From an uncultured OCS116 cluster bacterium (GTDB lineage: Bacteria; Pseudomonadota; Alphaproteobacteria; Rhizobiales; TMED25), in the NCBI GenBank assembly GCA_902613795.1, contig CACMIP010000001.1:230087-294086 (forward strand): DNA of 64,000 nt, read 5' to 3'. Both the position numbers and the translations under genes were made by a program. Every line of letters starts with the position of its first letter. The first letter of the stretch is position 1. Below are positions 43,269 through 52,463 of this stretch, one piece after another. Below the pieces are notes generated by a model. The model ran no database searches. It was not told where the DNA came from and saw nothing but the letters and a program-made list of their open reading frames with translations.

Positions 43269-43530
43269 TTTCCTTATTATCATTATCTCAATTACACTTG
43301 CAATTTCTCTATATAGGGCCTTAATTGGTCCAACATTATTTGATAGATTGCTCGCTGCAAATATTATTGGCACAACCACAGTATTGTTTTTGGTGATGTA
43401 TGGATATCTCACTGGTAGAACGGATTTCTTAGATATAGCAATAGCTTATATTTTATTAAATCTTATTGGAACTTTTGCAGTTTTAAAATACTTCAGATAC
43501 GGAACATTAAGTCATGGGGAAGAAGATTAA
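43261..43530 (+). CDS. mrpF: Mrp antiporter subunit F
   Basis: This is a small three-helix membrane protein. The segment LYRALIGPTLFDRLLAANIIGTTTVLFLVMYGYLTGR followed by FLDIAIAYILLNLIGTFAVLKYF is diagnostic for MrpF/MnhF. The ORF in the track starts at a GTG (43252). I prefer the ATG at 43261, three codons on, which gives 89 residues. The start lies within the end of mrpE. MrpF is thought to help form the ion-path interface with MrpA/MrpG. Confidence 0.9.
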   Translation: MFSFLIIIISITLAISLYRALIGPTLFDRLLAANIIGTTTVLFLVMYGYLTGRTDFLDIAIAYILLNLIGTFAVLKYFRYGTLSHGEED

Positions 43531-43536
43531 ACGGCA

Positions 43537-43857
43537 ATGGATATAGTATCATCATACCTTTCAAATCTTATGCTAATTGTCGGTTCACTGTTTCTTTTAA
43601 TTGGTGCAATTGGCTTAATTAGAATGCCAGATGTTTTCACAAGAATGCATGCAGCTTCAATTATGGAGACAGCTGGTGCAAGCCTAATTATTATAGGTCT
43701 CATAATAAACACAGGATTCACAGTCGTGTCATTAAAACTAATTGTTATAATGCTTGCCATATTTTACATATCCTCAGTGGCAACACACGCACTGGCAAGG
43801 GCGTGTATACACGACAATTTAAAACCGAATGCAATGAATAAGGAGTCTGATCAATAG
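43537..43857 (+). CDS. mrpG: Mrp antiporter subunit G
   Basis: This is a three-helix subunit with the conserved LLIGAIGLIRMPDVFTRMHAASIMETAGASLIIIGLII core, which is diagnostic for MrpG/MnhG (RxPDxxxRxHA). The remaining hydrophobic stretch (LKLIVIMLAIFYISSVATHALARAC) matches the C-terminal helix. At 106 residues the length is typical. It starts 6 bp after mrpF. Confidence 0.93.
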   Translation: MDIVSSYLSNLMLIVGSLFLLIGAIGLIRMPDVFTRMHAASIMETAGASLIIIGLIINTGFTVVSLKLIVIMLAIFYISSVATHALARACIHDNLKPNAMNKESDQ

Positions 43858-43871
43858 AAATTTATCTAAAC

Positions 43872-44378
43872 ATGATTATACTCTCCCTGATGGCGCTAAC
43901 AACACTCGGTATTATAAGACTGAGAAATCTATTCAGTGTTGTCATTTTAAGTACAATATATAGTTTTTTAATGGCAACATTATTACTCATCTTTGATGCT
44001 GTAGATGTCGCACTGACAGAAGCGGCAGTCGGAGCTGGTATATCAACTGTGCTTATGCTTACAGTTTTGTATTATACCAAAGTGAACGAAGAAAAGCCCA
44101 AATTCAAATCAATTCTTCCTCTAATAATTTGCTTAACTATCGGTGGTTTATTGATTTATGGAACCTATGGCCTGCCACCTTTTGGTGCTTCCGATACGCC
44201 AATTCACACACATATCTCAGTTCAATATCTTGAGAGGTCTATTAGTGAGACTGGTGTTCCGAATGTTGTTACATCTGTCCTGGCAAGTTATAGGGGCTTT
44301 GATACTCTTGGTGAGGTTATAGTTGTATTTACAGCAGCGATTGGTGTTCTGTCAATTCTCAAGCGTGATAAAATATAG
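43872..44378 (+). CDS. MbhD/MbhE-like subunit, equivalent to the C-terminal part of MrpA
   Basis: This is a membrane protein of 168 residues built of an MbhD-like half (LRNLFSVVILSTIYSFLMATLLLIFDAVDVALTEAAVGAGISTVLMLTVLYYTK) and an MbhE-like half (LPPFGASDTPIHTHISVQYLERSISETGVPNVVTSVLASYRGFDTLGEVIVVFTAAIGVL). In the bacterial MrpA these sequences form the extreme C-terminal domain after a NuoL-like core. Here they are a separate gene, as in archaeal membrane-bound hydrogenase and related Mrp clusters. It is placed between mrpG and mrpB and should form part of the sodium or proton path. Confidence 0.85.
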   Translation: MIILSLMALTTLGIIRLRNLFSVVILSTIYSFLMATLLLIFDAVDVALTEAAVGAGISTVLMLTVLYYTKVNEEKPKFKSILPLIICLTIGGLLIYGTYGLPPFGASDTPIHTHISVQYLERSISETGVPNVVTSVLASYRGFDTLGEVIVVFTAAIGVLSILKRDKI

Positions 44379-44387
44379 GGTGATATT

Positions 44388-44807
44388 ATGAGATTGGACT
44401 TACTACTTAGAATATCTTCAAAGATTTTTCTTCCTTTTATTATCTTGTTTGCATTTTATGTGCAATTCCATGGTGATTTTGGACCCGGGGGCGGCTTTCA
44501 AGCAGGTGTAATTTTTGCAGCCGGTATCATACTCTACACAATAATTTTTGGAATAAAAAAGGCCCAGAAGGACTTTCCTGAGACGATATTTAATTACATG
44601 GTACCACTCGGTGTTCTGATCTTCACAGTTACGGGTTTGATAAGTTTATCTAAAGGCTTCAATTTCCTTGATTATGACGCACTCGCGCACTATCCAAAAC
44701 ATGGTCAGCATATTGGAATAATTGCAATTGAATTGGGTGTTTTTGTCACAGTAATTGGGTCCATGGTCTCAATATTTTATGCATTTGTTGCACGAGGTAA
44801 AAAATGA
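44388..44807 (+). CDS. mrpB: Mrp antiporter subunit B (MnhB-like)
   Basis: This is a four-helix membrane subunit. FLPFIILFAFYVQFHGDFGPGGGFQAGVIFAAGIILYTIIFG is diagnostic for MnhB (HGHxxPGGGFxGG). The C-terminal GQHIGIIAIELGVFVTVIGSMVSIFYAF also matches. At 139 residues the length is typical. The start is 9 bp after the MbhDE-like gene, and the stop overlaps mrpC by 4 bp (ATGA). Confidence 0.93.
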   Translation: MRLDLLLRISSKIFLPFIILFAFYVQFHGDFGPGGGFQAGVIFAAGIILYTIIFGIKKAQKDFPETIFNYMVPLGVLIFTVTGLISLSKGFNFLDYDALAHYPKHGQHIGIIAIELGVFVTVIGSMVSIFYAFVARGKK

Positions 44808-45175
44808 GTTCTGCTCTTTATAATTTTATTTCCTCATACAATTACTACGTCATTATTTTTTTAATGATAAGTGGCTTATTTATTGTCGTATCAAGAGGGA
44901 ACATGGTAAAAAAGCTTGTGGGTTTGGCGCTTTTTCAAACGTCTGTCTATATACTATACATATCACCTGGAAAAATTCTAAACGGGACTGCCCCAATCCT
45001 AGACGATGGATATAGTATTTATTCAAGTCCCTTTCCTCATGTATTGATCCTGACAGCTATAGTAGTGGGAATTGCCACCCTTGCATTAGGATTATCTCTG
45101 GTGATCAGAGTAAATGAAGAATTTGGAACAATAGAAGAAGATGAACTATTTGACAATGAGCTCAATAATGAATGA
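44804..45175 (+). CDS. mrpC: Mrp antiporter subunit C (NuoK-like)
   Basis: This is a three-helix subunit homologous to NuoK. It has MVKKLVGLALFQTSVYILYIS and GTAPILDDGYSIYSSPFPHVLILTAIVVGIATLALGLSLVIRV, which is the MrpC signature (DPLPQALVLTAIVI type). The 123 residues match. An acidic tail (NEEFGTIEEDELFDNELNNE) ends the protein and overlaps the start of mrpD. Confidence 0.92.
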   Translation: MSSALYNFISSYNYYVIIFLMISGLFIVVSRGNMVKKLVGLALFQTSVYILYISPGKILNGTAPILDDGYSIYSSPFPHVLILTAIVVGIATLALGLSLVIRVNEEFGTIEEDELFDNELNNE

Positions 45176-46649
45176 ACACGCCCCTGCCTTAGTAGTTATG
45201 CTTCCAATTATTGGTGCTGTATTAATTATGTTAATTAGGCATAATAACCTTAACTGGGGCATTGCACTCATCTCAGGCATTAGTACAATATATTATTCAA
45301 TTATATTATATCTCAATGCGCGATCTATAGGGACAATATCATATGCGATGGGCGGTTGGGAACCCCCAGTTGGCATTGAATACCGGATTGATGAATTTAA
45401 TTCACTATTAATTGCACTAATTGCTATTGTGTCTTTTCTAATTCTGGTTTATGCCAGATCCAGTTTAAATATTGAATTAAAGAAAAATAAAATCTCAACT
45501 TTCTACTCCATGTATCTGCTCTGTTTGGGAGGATTAATCGGGATACTCTCCACGGGAGATGCATTTAATGCTTTTGTTTTCTTGGAAATATCATCTTTGG
45601 CAACCTATGTGATAATTTCAATGGGCAACGATCGAAGAGGTCTCCTCGCTGCATATCAGTATTTGATAATTGGAACTATTGGCGCGACTCTCTATGTAAT
45701 TGGAGTAGGATTAATTTTTATTATAACTGGTAGCCTTAATCTCTATGACATTTCCGTAAAACTCGGAGATATTGAGCTTTACCGTCCGTTGCTAGCATCA
45801 TTAGCCTTCATTACAGTTGGTATAGCGCTAAAAATAGCATTATTCCCTTTGCATGCTTGGCTACCTAACGCATACGCTTTTGCGCCGTCCGTCGGAACCG
45901 CGTTCCTCGCCTCAACAGCAACAAAAGTTGCTATTTATCTCTTAATTAAGTATCTATATCTCGTTTATGGATTTGACCTCGTATATTCTAATCAAATTTT
46001 TATTTTTGTTGTACTTTCGCTATCCATTATTGCGATGTTTGGAGCTTCCATGATTGCAATATTCCAAAGTAATCTTAAAAAACTATTTGCGTATTCCTCG
46101 GTTGCGCAAATTGGATATATAACTCTTGGTATTGGTATTGCGAATTATAATGGGCTCACTGGCTCCACAGTGCACATAATCAATCATTCAATAATCAAAG
46201 CGGCAATATTTTTAGCCATAGGTTGTTTGGTTTTTAGCTCCAAAATAGTAAATATAGATCAACTCGCGGGTCTTGGTAAGCGAATGCCTGTGGTGGCTGT
46301 TTGTATCACAGTATCGTCATTAAGTTTAATCGGCGTTCCTGGTACCGTTGGTTTCATATCAAAATGGTATCTTGTTTTAGGATCGCTAGAACAGGGCTTG
46401 TGGGTTGTTGTGTTTGCACTCGCTGTGAGCTCTATTCTGGCACTTATCTATGTAGGTAGGATTATTGAATTGATCTGGTTTCATACGCCCGTTGGTGGTA
46501 TGGTTAGTCCGAATAAAATGCCATTTGAAATGATAGCCGTAACAGTCTTGATGACAATAGCTACAGTATATTTTGGGATTGATACAAGGCTCACTGGTGA
46601 TCTCGCAAAAATTGCAGTTGAAAATGTTTTACTGGGTGAACAATTATGA
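45168..46649 (+). CDS. mrpD: Mrp antiporter subunit D (NuoN/M-like), first copy
   Basis: This is a proton-conducting membrane subunit with about 14 helices. Key residues are a Glu in TM5 (FVFLEISSLATYVIIS) and a Lys in TM7 (GTAFLASTATKVAIYLL), in the context HAWLPNAYAFAPSVG. In related antiporters these residues are required for ion transport. The later GLVKRMP-like GLGKRMPVVAVCITVSSLSLIGVPGTVGFISKWYLV is the usual NuoM/N signature. I chose the internal ATG at 45168, overlapping mrpC by 8 bp, over the track start at 45141. It is one of three D-like subunits in the operon. Confidence 0.9.
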   Translation: MNEHAPALVVMLPIIGAVLIMLIRHNNLNWGIALISGISTIYYSIILYLNARSIGTISYAMGGWEPPVGIEYRIDEFNSLLIALIAIVSFLILVYARSSLNIELKKNKISTFYSMYLLCLGGLIGILSTGDAFNAFVFLEISSLATYVIISMGNDRRGLLAAYQYLIIGTIGATLYVIGVGLIFIITGSLNLYDISVKLGDIELYRPLLASLAFITVGIALKIALFPLHAWLPNAYAFAPSVGTAFLASTATKVAIYLLIKYLYLVYGFDLVYSNQIFIFVVLSLSIIAMFGASMIAIFQSNLKKLFAYSSVAQIGYITLGIGIANYNGLTGSTVHIINHSIIKAAIFLAIGCLVFSSKIVNIDQLAGLGKRMPVVAVCITVSSLSLIGVPGTVGFISKWYLVLGSLEQGLWVVVFALAVSSILALIYVGRIIELIWFHTPVGGMVSPNKMPFEMIAVTVLMTIATVYFGIDTRLTGDLAKIAVENVLLGEQL

Positions 46650-48106
46650 GCCAGCAAATCATATATTTATTACCGGTACTTATACCAATATTTTTGTCGA
46701 TTTTAATCAAAATCACCTGGGAAATTCAAAGTTTGCGTTACCCAATCCTGTTATCGGGACCTATTCTGGCATTATGGAGTGTATATAAAATACAACAAAA
46801 TTCTGATTTTATGAGCTCTAGCATCAATATTTTTGATATTTTTCCGAATATTGGTATCTCATTAGGTCTTGAACCCATAAGTTTTGTATTCATAATCATG
46901 GTCAATTCTCTGTGGTTGGTCGCCACCTTATATTCATATGGGTATATGCGAACCAATAATGAAAAAAGACTTGGAAATTTCTTTTCTTTTTTTGCCATAG
47001 CTATTGGTTGTGCCAACGGTGCAGCCCTATCAAGTAACCTGCTAACATTATTCATATTTTATGAATTACTAACCGTATCAACATATCCCCTCGTGACGCA
47101 TAAAGGCGACGAACAATCAAAGCAATCAGGCAGAAAATATCTACTTATATTACTGGGTACTTCCTTATGCTTTTTTCTCCCCGCAATGGGATATGTATAT
47201 TACCTCAGTGGTAATCTTGATTTTGTATCAGGCGGTCTTCTAACCACAACTCTATCTAGCATGGAGGTAAATAATATCGCAATGTCGATATTATTAATTC
47301 TATTTATATTTGGTATCTCAAAAGCAGCGGTTATGCCTTTTCATTCATGGCTACCTGCTGCTATGGTTGCACCGACGCCCGTATCAGCGTTATTACACGC
47401 CGTTGCCGTCGTAAAAGTTGGTGTATTTTCAATTATTAAAGTATTGGTTTATATTTTCGGCCTTGATATTTTGCTTGGTCTATTCACTGTTGATTTTATG
47501 ATTTATATTTGCGGATTTACAATAATAACAACCTCAGTAATTGCAATAAAACAAGATAATTTAAAAAAATTACTAGCTTACTCGACAATCAGTCAATTGT
47601 CATATGTCGTCATTGCTATTTTAATATTAACCCCTTCGGCAATAATTGCTGCATCCATGCATCTTGTCGCACACGCCGTCAGTAAAATAACATTATTTTT
47701 TGCAGCTGGTGCAATTTATTCATCCACAGGATACACAAAAATAAGTGAAATGGATGGCATAGGAAAAAATCTTAAGGTCGTAAGCATTGCATTCACTTTA
47801 GGAGCGATGTCGCTGGTGGGAATCCCGTTATTAGTTGGTTTTACGAGTAAATGGTATATTGTGCAGTCCTCTGTAGAGGTTGGCCAATGGTTTATCTTAC
47901 TCGTTATTACAATTTCTACTCTATTAAATATTGGTTATTTTACGCCGATTATATATAAGTTTTTCTTTAAAAATAAGTTGAAAGAAATTTCATTTAAGAC
48001 ACTACCACAGGATATTAACTTATCTATAATCATTTGTTGTGTGCTTATGGTAATTCTATTCATGCAACCAAACTTGGTCATGGAGGTAATAAGTAATGTT
48101 AAATAG
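46646..48106 (+). CDS. Mrp antiporter subunit D-like, second copy
   Basis: This is another NuoN/M-like membrane subunit (486 residues, about 14 helices). The conserved TM5 Glu lies in LFIFYELLTVSTYPLVTH, followed by KYLLILLGTSL, and the TM7 Lys lies in SALLHAVAVVKVGVFSI after FHSWLPAAMVAPTPV. It overlaps mrpD by 4 bp (ATGA). A second D-like subunit is common in the alphaproteobacterial arrangement. With the first and third copies it may give three ion-translocating modules, as in the antiporter-like subunits of complex I. Confidence 0.9.
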   Translation: MSQQIIYLLPVLIPIFLSILIKITWEIQSLRYPILLSGPILALWSVYKIQQNSDFMSSSINIFDIFPNIGISLGLEPISFVFIIMVNSLWLVATLYSYGYMRTNNEKRLGNFFSFFAIAIGCANGAALSSNLLTLFIFYELLTVSTYPLVTHKGDEQSKQSGRKYLLILLGTSLCFFLPAMGYVYYLSGNLDFVSGGLLTTTLSSMEVNNIAMSILLILFIFGISKAAVMPFHSWLPAAMVAPTPVSALLHAVAVVKVGVFSIIKVLVYIFGLDILLGLFTVDFMIYICGFTIITTSVIAIKQDNLKKLLAYSTISQLSYVVIAILILTPSAIIAASMHLVAHAVSKITLFFAAGAIYSSTGYTKISEMDGIGKNLKVVSIAFTLGAMSLVGIPLLVGFTSKWYIVQSSVEVGQWFILLVITISTLLNIGYFTPIIYKFFFKNKLKEISFKTLPQDINLSIIICCVLMVILFMQPNLVMEVISNVK

Positions 48107-48317
48107 TACGATCAAAAAATTATGGATAAGTTTTCTATTCATACTTGCAATTTTATTTTTTAGTGACCTTGTAATTCACCGACATGATTATTTTGGTGTA
48201 GACGGTTTTTTTGCATTTCCATCCATCTATGGATTCTTATCTTGCATATTTTTAGTTTTCGTCTCCAAAGCTATTGGAATTTTTTTAAAAAGACCTGAGG
48301 ATTACTATGACGAGTAG
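48096..48317 (+). CDS. small two-helix membrane protein of Mrp operon
   Basis: This is a 73-residue membrane protein with two predicted helices (ISFLFILAILFFSDLVI and IYGFLSCIFLVFVSKAIGIFL), a short HRHDYFGVDGFFAFPSIYG loop, and the C-terminal KRPEDYYDE. I recognise it as a small protein that accompanies alphaproteobacterial Mrp operons but know no function. It is preceded by GGAGG and overlaps both neighbours by about 11 bp, so it is certainly translated as part of the operon. Confidence 0.75.
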   Translation: MLNSTIKKLWISFLFILAILFFSDLVIHRHDYFGVDGFFAFPSIYGFLSCIFLVFVSKAIGIFLKRPEDYYDE

Positions 48318-49983
48318 CTTATTACATCCCGGAATGATACTCATATTATTTGGGTTATTCATACCATTGATCAAGAACCGATTGATTGTGCTTTTATTTC
48401 CAATAGCGAGTTTTATTATTTTATTTTCATTAGATAATGGGACCGTAATCAAGCTTGATTACGGAAATTATGAGCTAGTATTATTAAGTATTGATAAATT
48501 AAGCAGGCTATTCTCATATATATTCCTGCTGATATTATTTGCCACAGCAATATTTAGCATAAACCAAGATAGTAAATCTGAGATATCGTCAGCATTCGTG
48601 TATGTTGGTTCATCAATATCAGTTGTTTTATCTGGTGATTTGATAACTTTATTCATATTCTGGGAAATTATGGCAATAACATCAACAATTGTCATATGGA
48701 GCGGATCTAAGCAGTCCTATTATCCCGGTATAAGGTACCTCGCTGTGCATTTACTCGGTGGTTCCATATTATTGATTGGAATAATTGGCTACGCAAATAC
48801 AACAGGAACCCTTGCTTTTGGACTGATGAGTCCTGATAATATATTCTCGTATTTTGTCCTAGCAGGCTTCTTAATAAATGCCGGAGCTCCACCATTTTCT
48901 AGCTGGATACCTGATGCATACCCAAGTGCATCATGGTCAGGAACAGTATTTTTGTCTGCATTCACTACAAAAACAGCAGTGTACGTTTTAATTGTTGGCT
49001 ACGCGGGTTACCAATTTCTTATATATGTTGGCATATTTATGATATTTTATGGAATTATTTTTGCAATACTTGAAAATGACATGAGACGTATCCTGTCGTA
49101 CTCTATCGTGAATCAGGTTGGCTTTATGATTGTTGCAGTTGGTATTGGAACTGAAATAGCAATAAATGGGGCATCCTCACATGCCTTTACGCACATTATA
49201 TACAAGGCCCTACTACTGATGAGTGCTGGTTCAGTATTTTACATTACAGGTCGCGTAAAATGTACTGATCTGGGTGGTTTGTATAAGACGATGCCTCTTA
49301 CCATGATTTGTGGTATCATTGGGGCGTTATCAATATCCGCATTTCCTCTAACCTCTGGTTTTATATCCAAATCTCTAACTGTACAGGCTACCGTATATGA
49401 AGAACTCAAGATATTGTGGCTTCTGTTGACAATGGCATCTGCTGGGGTTTTTCTGCATGCTGGCATAAAGTTTCCATGGTTTGTATTTTTTCAAAAAGAC
49501 GCGAAGATTAAAGCTGAGGACCCCCCAAAAAATATGAGGTTCGCAATGATACTTTTATCAGCGCTGTGTATATTAATTGGTGTTTTTCCTGGTGCACTTT
49601 ATTCAATTCTGCCATATGACGTCAAATACGTACCATATACATTGGATCATGTATCCTCACAATTGCAGCTTCTAATGTTCTCCGGTTTAGCATTTTTCAT
49701 TCTATTAAAGTATTTAAAACGCACACTTACCATTACGCTTGATTTCGACTGGTTCTGGAGAAAATTTGGCGTATTAGTTGTTAACTTATTTGATACTTAC
49801 CTACTCAAAAAAGCACAAACTCTCATTCAATCTATAGATAATTTAGGGACTCAAACAATTCGAAGTTTGCACAAGCATAGCGGTCCTTCTGGGATGCTTG
49901 GGCGCTCTTGGTCCACCGGAAATATGGCTCTTTGGACGGCAATTCTGCTTGGTTTATTTCTGCTATTTTATCTATTTGCGTAA
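48307..49983 (+). CDS. Mrp antiporter NuoL/M-like subunit D, third copy
   Basis: This is the largest NuoL/M-like subunit here (558 residues). The TM5 Glu lies in LFIFWEIMAITSTIVIWSG, and the TM7 Lys lies in TVFLSAFTTKTAVYVLIVG after FSSWIPDAYPSAS. After the 14-helix core it has a C-terminal extension (about residues 460-558) ending in a last hydrophobic helix (NMALWTAILLGLFLLFYLF). It could play the role of the MrpA NuoL-like module whose C-terminal domain is supplied by the separate MbhD/E-like gene. It closes the operon. msrB begins 18 bp downstream. Confidence 0.88.
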   Translation: MTSSLLHPGMILILFGLFIPLIKNRLIVLLFPIASFIILFSLDNGTVIKLDYGNYELVLLSIDKLSRLFSYIFLLILFATAIFSINQDSKSEISSAFVYVGSSISVVLSGDLITLFIFWEIMAITSTIVIWSGSKQSYYPGIRYLAVHLLGGSILLIGIIGYANTTGTLAFGLMSPDNIFSYFVLAGFLINAGAPPFSSWIPDAYPSASWSGTVFLSAFTTKTAVYVLIVGYAGYQFLIYVGIFMIFYGIIFAILENDMRRILSYSIVNQVGFMIVAVGIGTEIAINGASSHAFTHIIYKALLLMSAGSVFYITGRVKCTDLGGLYKTMPLTMICGIIGALSISAFPLTSGFISKSLTVQATVYEELKILWLLLTMASAGVFLHAGIKFPWFVFFQKDAKIKAEDPPKNMRFAMILLSALCILIGVFPGALYSILPYDVKYVPYTLDHVSSQLQLLMFSGLAFFILLKYLKRTLTITLDFDWFWRKFGVLVVNLFDTYLLKKAQTLIQSIDNLGTQTIRSLHKHSGPSGMLGRSWSTGNMALWTAILLGLFLLFYLFA

Positions 49984-50001
49984 ATGTGATAGAATAAAAT
50001 A

Positions 50002-50391
50002 ATGAATAAACGAAATGAAAATCTGACTGAATTGCAACATTATGTAACTAGGGAGTCTGGAACAGAACGTCCTTTTACAGGACCTCATCTAAATGAGAAA
50101 TCAGACGGCACTTTCACATGCATTTGTTGTAATACACCATTATTTGCTTCAACCCATAAGTATGATTCAGGGTCTGGATGGCCGAGTTTCTACGATACAG
50201 AATATAAAATGAATATTTCTGAGCACAAAGATAATAGTCATTTCATGATCCGAACAGAAGTGAAATGTGCAAATTGTGATGCCCATCTAGGACATGTTTT
50301 TAATGATGGACCTAAGCCAACTGGTCTTAGATATTGCATCAATGGAAATGCAATGAGCTTTGAGAAGAAAGATAAACTTAATGGCAAATAA
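50002..50391 (+). CDS. msrB: peptide-methionine (R)-S-oxide reductase
   Basis: This enzyme repairs oxidised methionine. The structural zinc Cys pairs are in [11 protein letters not shown] and [14 protein letters not shown]. The catalytic Cys lies in [15 protein letters not shown], and [10 protein letters not shown] is the substrate-site segment. At 129 residues the length is normal. The start of the acyl-CoA dehydrogenase gene overlaps its end by 11 bp, so the pair is co-translated. The sodB gene follows, giving a small oxidative-stress flavour to this block. Confidence 0.95.
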   Translation: MNKRNENLTELQHYVTRESGTERPFTGPHLNEKSDGTFTCICCNTPLFASTHKYDSGSGWPSFYDTEYKMNISEHKDNSHFMIRTEVKCANCDAHLGHVFNDGPKPTGLRYCINGNAMSFEKKDKLNGK

Positions 50392-51577
50392 TTTTGACAA
50401 AACACTACCTGATCAAGATTGGGACGATATTCTTGGCATTAGTGACGAATTTTCAGATGAAGAAAAACTTGTTCAAAAGACTGCGCGTGAATATTCATCT
50501 AAAGAATTATTTCCAAGAGTCAAAGAAGCTTTTAAAAAAGAAATATTTGATAAAAGCATCTTACAAGAGCTTGGAAAACTTGGCCTCATTGCACCGACAA
50601 TACCAGCAAAATATGAAGGGGCAGAATTAAATCATGTTTCCTATGGCCTCATAGCTTACGAGATAGAAAAGGTTGACTCTGGATATAGATCGGCAATGAG
50701 TGTCCAAAGCTCCCTTGTCATTCATCCAATTTTTGAATTTGGAAGCGATAAGCAGAGAAAAAAATATATTCCAGAACTTATTAAGGGAAAACTAATAGGC
50801 TGCTTTGGATTAACAGAACCAGATCATGGGTCAGACCCCTCAAGCATGCAAACCACGGCAAAGAAAGCTGATAATGGATGGGTTTTAAACGGTTCAAAAA
50901 CTTGGATTACTAATGCACCGATTGCAGATGTGGCAATCGTTTGGGCAAAAACTGATGATTATGATATTCAAGGTTTTATACTCGATAAAAATAAACATAA
51001 ATTTCGAACTGAAAAGATAGATGGAAAACTCTCACTGAGGGCCTCTTCTACAGGGCAGATTCATATGGATGAGACACACGTTGACGATGATTGTCGGCTA
51101 CCCGGTGTGAGTGGGCTGAAGGGACCTTTTTCATGCTTGAATAAGGCAAGATTTGGAATTTCTTGGGGAACAGTTGGTGCAGCAGAATTTTGCTGGCATG
51201 CAGCACGTGAATACGCCCTCGACAGGAAACAATTCAACAAACCAATTGCTAGTAATCAGCTCATTCAAAAAGATCTAGTGGATTGCCAAACGCAAGTCAC
51301 ACTGGCTAAACTTGGGGCCCTGAAACTTGGAAGGGAACTTGATAAGAGAAAAATCAATCCAGCTGCAATTTCTCTACTTAAACGAAATAATTGCTTAGTG
51401 GCACTGGATATTGCTCGTAAATCTCGAGATATATTAGGCGGAAATGGAATATCTGAAGATTATCATGTAATTCGACACCTACTTAATTTAGAAACTGTCA
51501 ATACCTATGAAGGTACATCAAATATACACTCGCTCATTCTCGGTAGATCTCAAACGGGAATTCAAGCTTTTTATTAA
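50381..51577 (+). CDS. glutaryl-CoA dehydrogenase-like acyl-CoA dehydrogenase
   Basis: This is a FAD-dependent acyl-CoA dehydrogenase of the glutaryl-CoA dehydrogenase group, acting in lysine or tryptophan catabolism (glutaryl-CoA to crotonyl-CoA and CO2). Group markers are [40 protein letters not shown], the [17 protein letters not shown] segment and the catalytic Glu in [53 protein letters not shown] is characteristic. Length (398) is normal for the bacterial enzyme. The ATG at 50381 overlaps msrB. The track start at 50360 is a TTG. Another short-chain acyl-CoA dehydrogenase is possible, but the [11 protein letters not shown] block favours glutaryl-CoA. Confidence 0.88.
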   Translation: MANNFDKTLPDQDWDDILGISDEFSDEEKLVQKTAREYSSKELFPRVKEAFKKEIFDKSILQELGKLGLIAPTIPAKYEGAELNHVSYGLIAYEIEKVDSGYRSAMSVQSSLVIHPIFEFGSDKQRKKYIPELIKGKLIGCFGLTEPDHGSDPSSMQTTAKKADNGWVLNGSKTWITNAPIADVAIVWAKTDDYDIQGFILDKNKHKFRTEKIDGKLSLRASSTGQIHMDETHVDDDCRLPGVSGLKGPFSCLNKARFGISWGTVGAAEFCWHAAREYALDRKQFNKPIASNQLIQKDLVDCQTQVTLAKLGALKLGRELDKRKINPAAISLLKRNNCLVALDIARKSRDILGGNGISEDYHVIRHLLNLETVNTYEGTSNIHSLILGRSQTGIQAFY

Positions 51578-51669
51578 AATCCGTTTATTCATAATTTGAT
51601 ATTTTGATTTAAATTATTATATTTAGATGATAACATTTCTATAAATTTAATTTACAAACGGAGAAAAAA

Positions 51670-52266
51670 ATGGCATTTGAGCTACCTGATTTACCTTATT
51701 CACATGACGCGTTAGCGCCATTTATGTCGGCTGAAACATTAGAATTTCACCATGATAAACACCATTTAGCATATGTAACAAACGGTAATAATCTTTTGGC
51801 AGAGTCTGATTTAGCGAATGAGTCACTAGAAAATATTGTTATAAAGTCACATGGTACAAATCCAGGCTTATTTAATAATGCAGCACAACACTACAATCAC
51901 CTCCACTTTTGGAATATGATGACTCCAAATGCATCAGGAAAGATACCATCAAATCTTGAGAAGAAAATAGACGAAGACCTCGGCGGTATTGAGAAATTGA
52001 GATCTGATTTTATAAATGCAGGTGTCACTCAATTTGGATCTGGATGGTGCTGGCTTGAATTGAAAGATGGGAAGTTGAATATCTCAAAAACCCCAAATGG
52101 TGAAAATCCTCTGGTTAATGGAGCGACCCCATTACTTGGTTGTGATGTTTGGGAACACTCATACTATATTGACTACAGAAATGCTCGACCAAAATATTTA
52201 GAAGCATGGTTTGATAATTTGATAAATTGGGAATACGTGAATAGTCTCTTTGAGGCAGCAAGCTAA
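51670..52266 (+). CDS. sodB: superoxide dismutase (Fe/Mn family, Fe-type)
   Basis: This is a cytoplasmic superoxide dismutase of 198 residues. Metal ligands are the His in ETLEFHHDKHHLAYV near residue 27, the His in AAQHYNHLHFWNMM, and the Asp and His in CDVWEHSYYIDYRNARPKYLEAW. The FGSGWCWLELKDGKL segment fits, and AAQHYNHLHFWNM (Gln in the helix after the second ligand) fits the iron form. It has its own 92-bp upstream gap and is followed by the strong terminator listed next. It is thus probably a one-gene transcript. Confidence 0.95.
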   Translation: MAFELPDLPYSHDALAPFMSAETLEFHHDKHHLAYVTNGNNLLAESDLANESLENIVIKSHGTNPGLFNNAAQHYNHLHFWNMMTPNASGKIPSNLEKKIDEDLGGIEKLRSDFINAGVTQFGSGWCWLELKDGKLNISKTPNGENPLVNGATPLLGCDVWEHSYYIDYRNARPKYLEAWFDNLINWEYVNSLFEAAS

Positions 52267-52291
52267 CTCACACCATAAATATTTTTTTATG

Positions 52292-52332
52292 AACCCCCTA
52301 TTTTTTAATAAATAGGGGGTTTTTGTTTTTTT
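52292..52332 (+). terminator. rho-independent terminator after sodB
   Basis: A perfect 12-bp stem (AACCCCCTATTT / AAATAGGGGGTT) with a 6-nt loop is followed by TTTTGTTTTTTT. It is the clearest intrinsic terminator in the window, 25 bp after the sodB stop. The flanking 132 bp to the next gene show nothing else that I can assign beyond the expected promoter of the betaine transporter operon. Confidence 0.92.
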
Positions 52333-52463
52333 AGGAAAAAAAATAAGTCATAAAATACAATGCGTTATGAAGGAAACCCACAGAAAAAATGGCCTCACGG
52401 TTATAATTACTAAAAAAGTATGTTAAGGTATCCCCTCTTAAAAAAGAAAAAATAGGAAGATTT

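Noticed and set aside
51580-51663. CCGTTT after the acyl-CoA dehydrogenase gene could pair with AAACGG next to the sodB ribosome-binding site
   Set aside because: Only six base pairs with a loop of about 70 nt. This is easily explained by chance.
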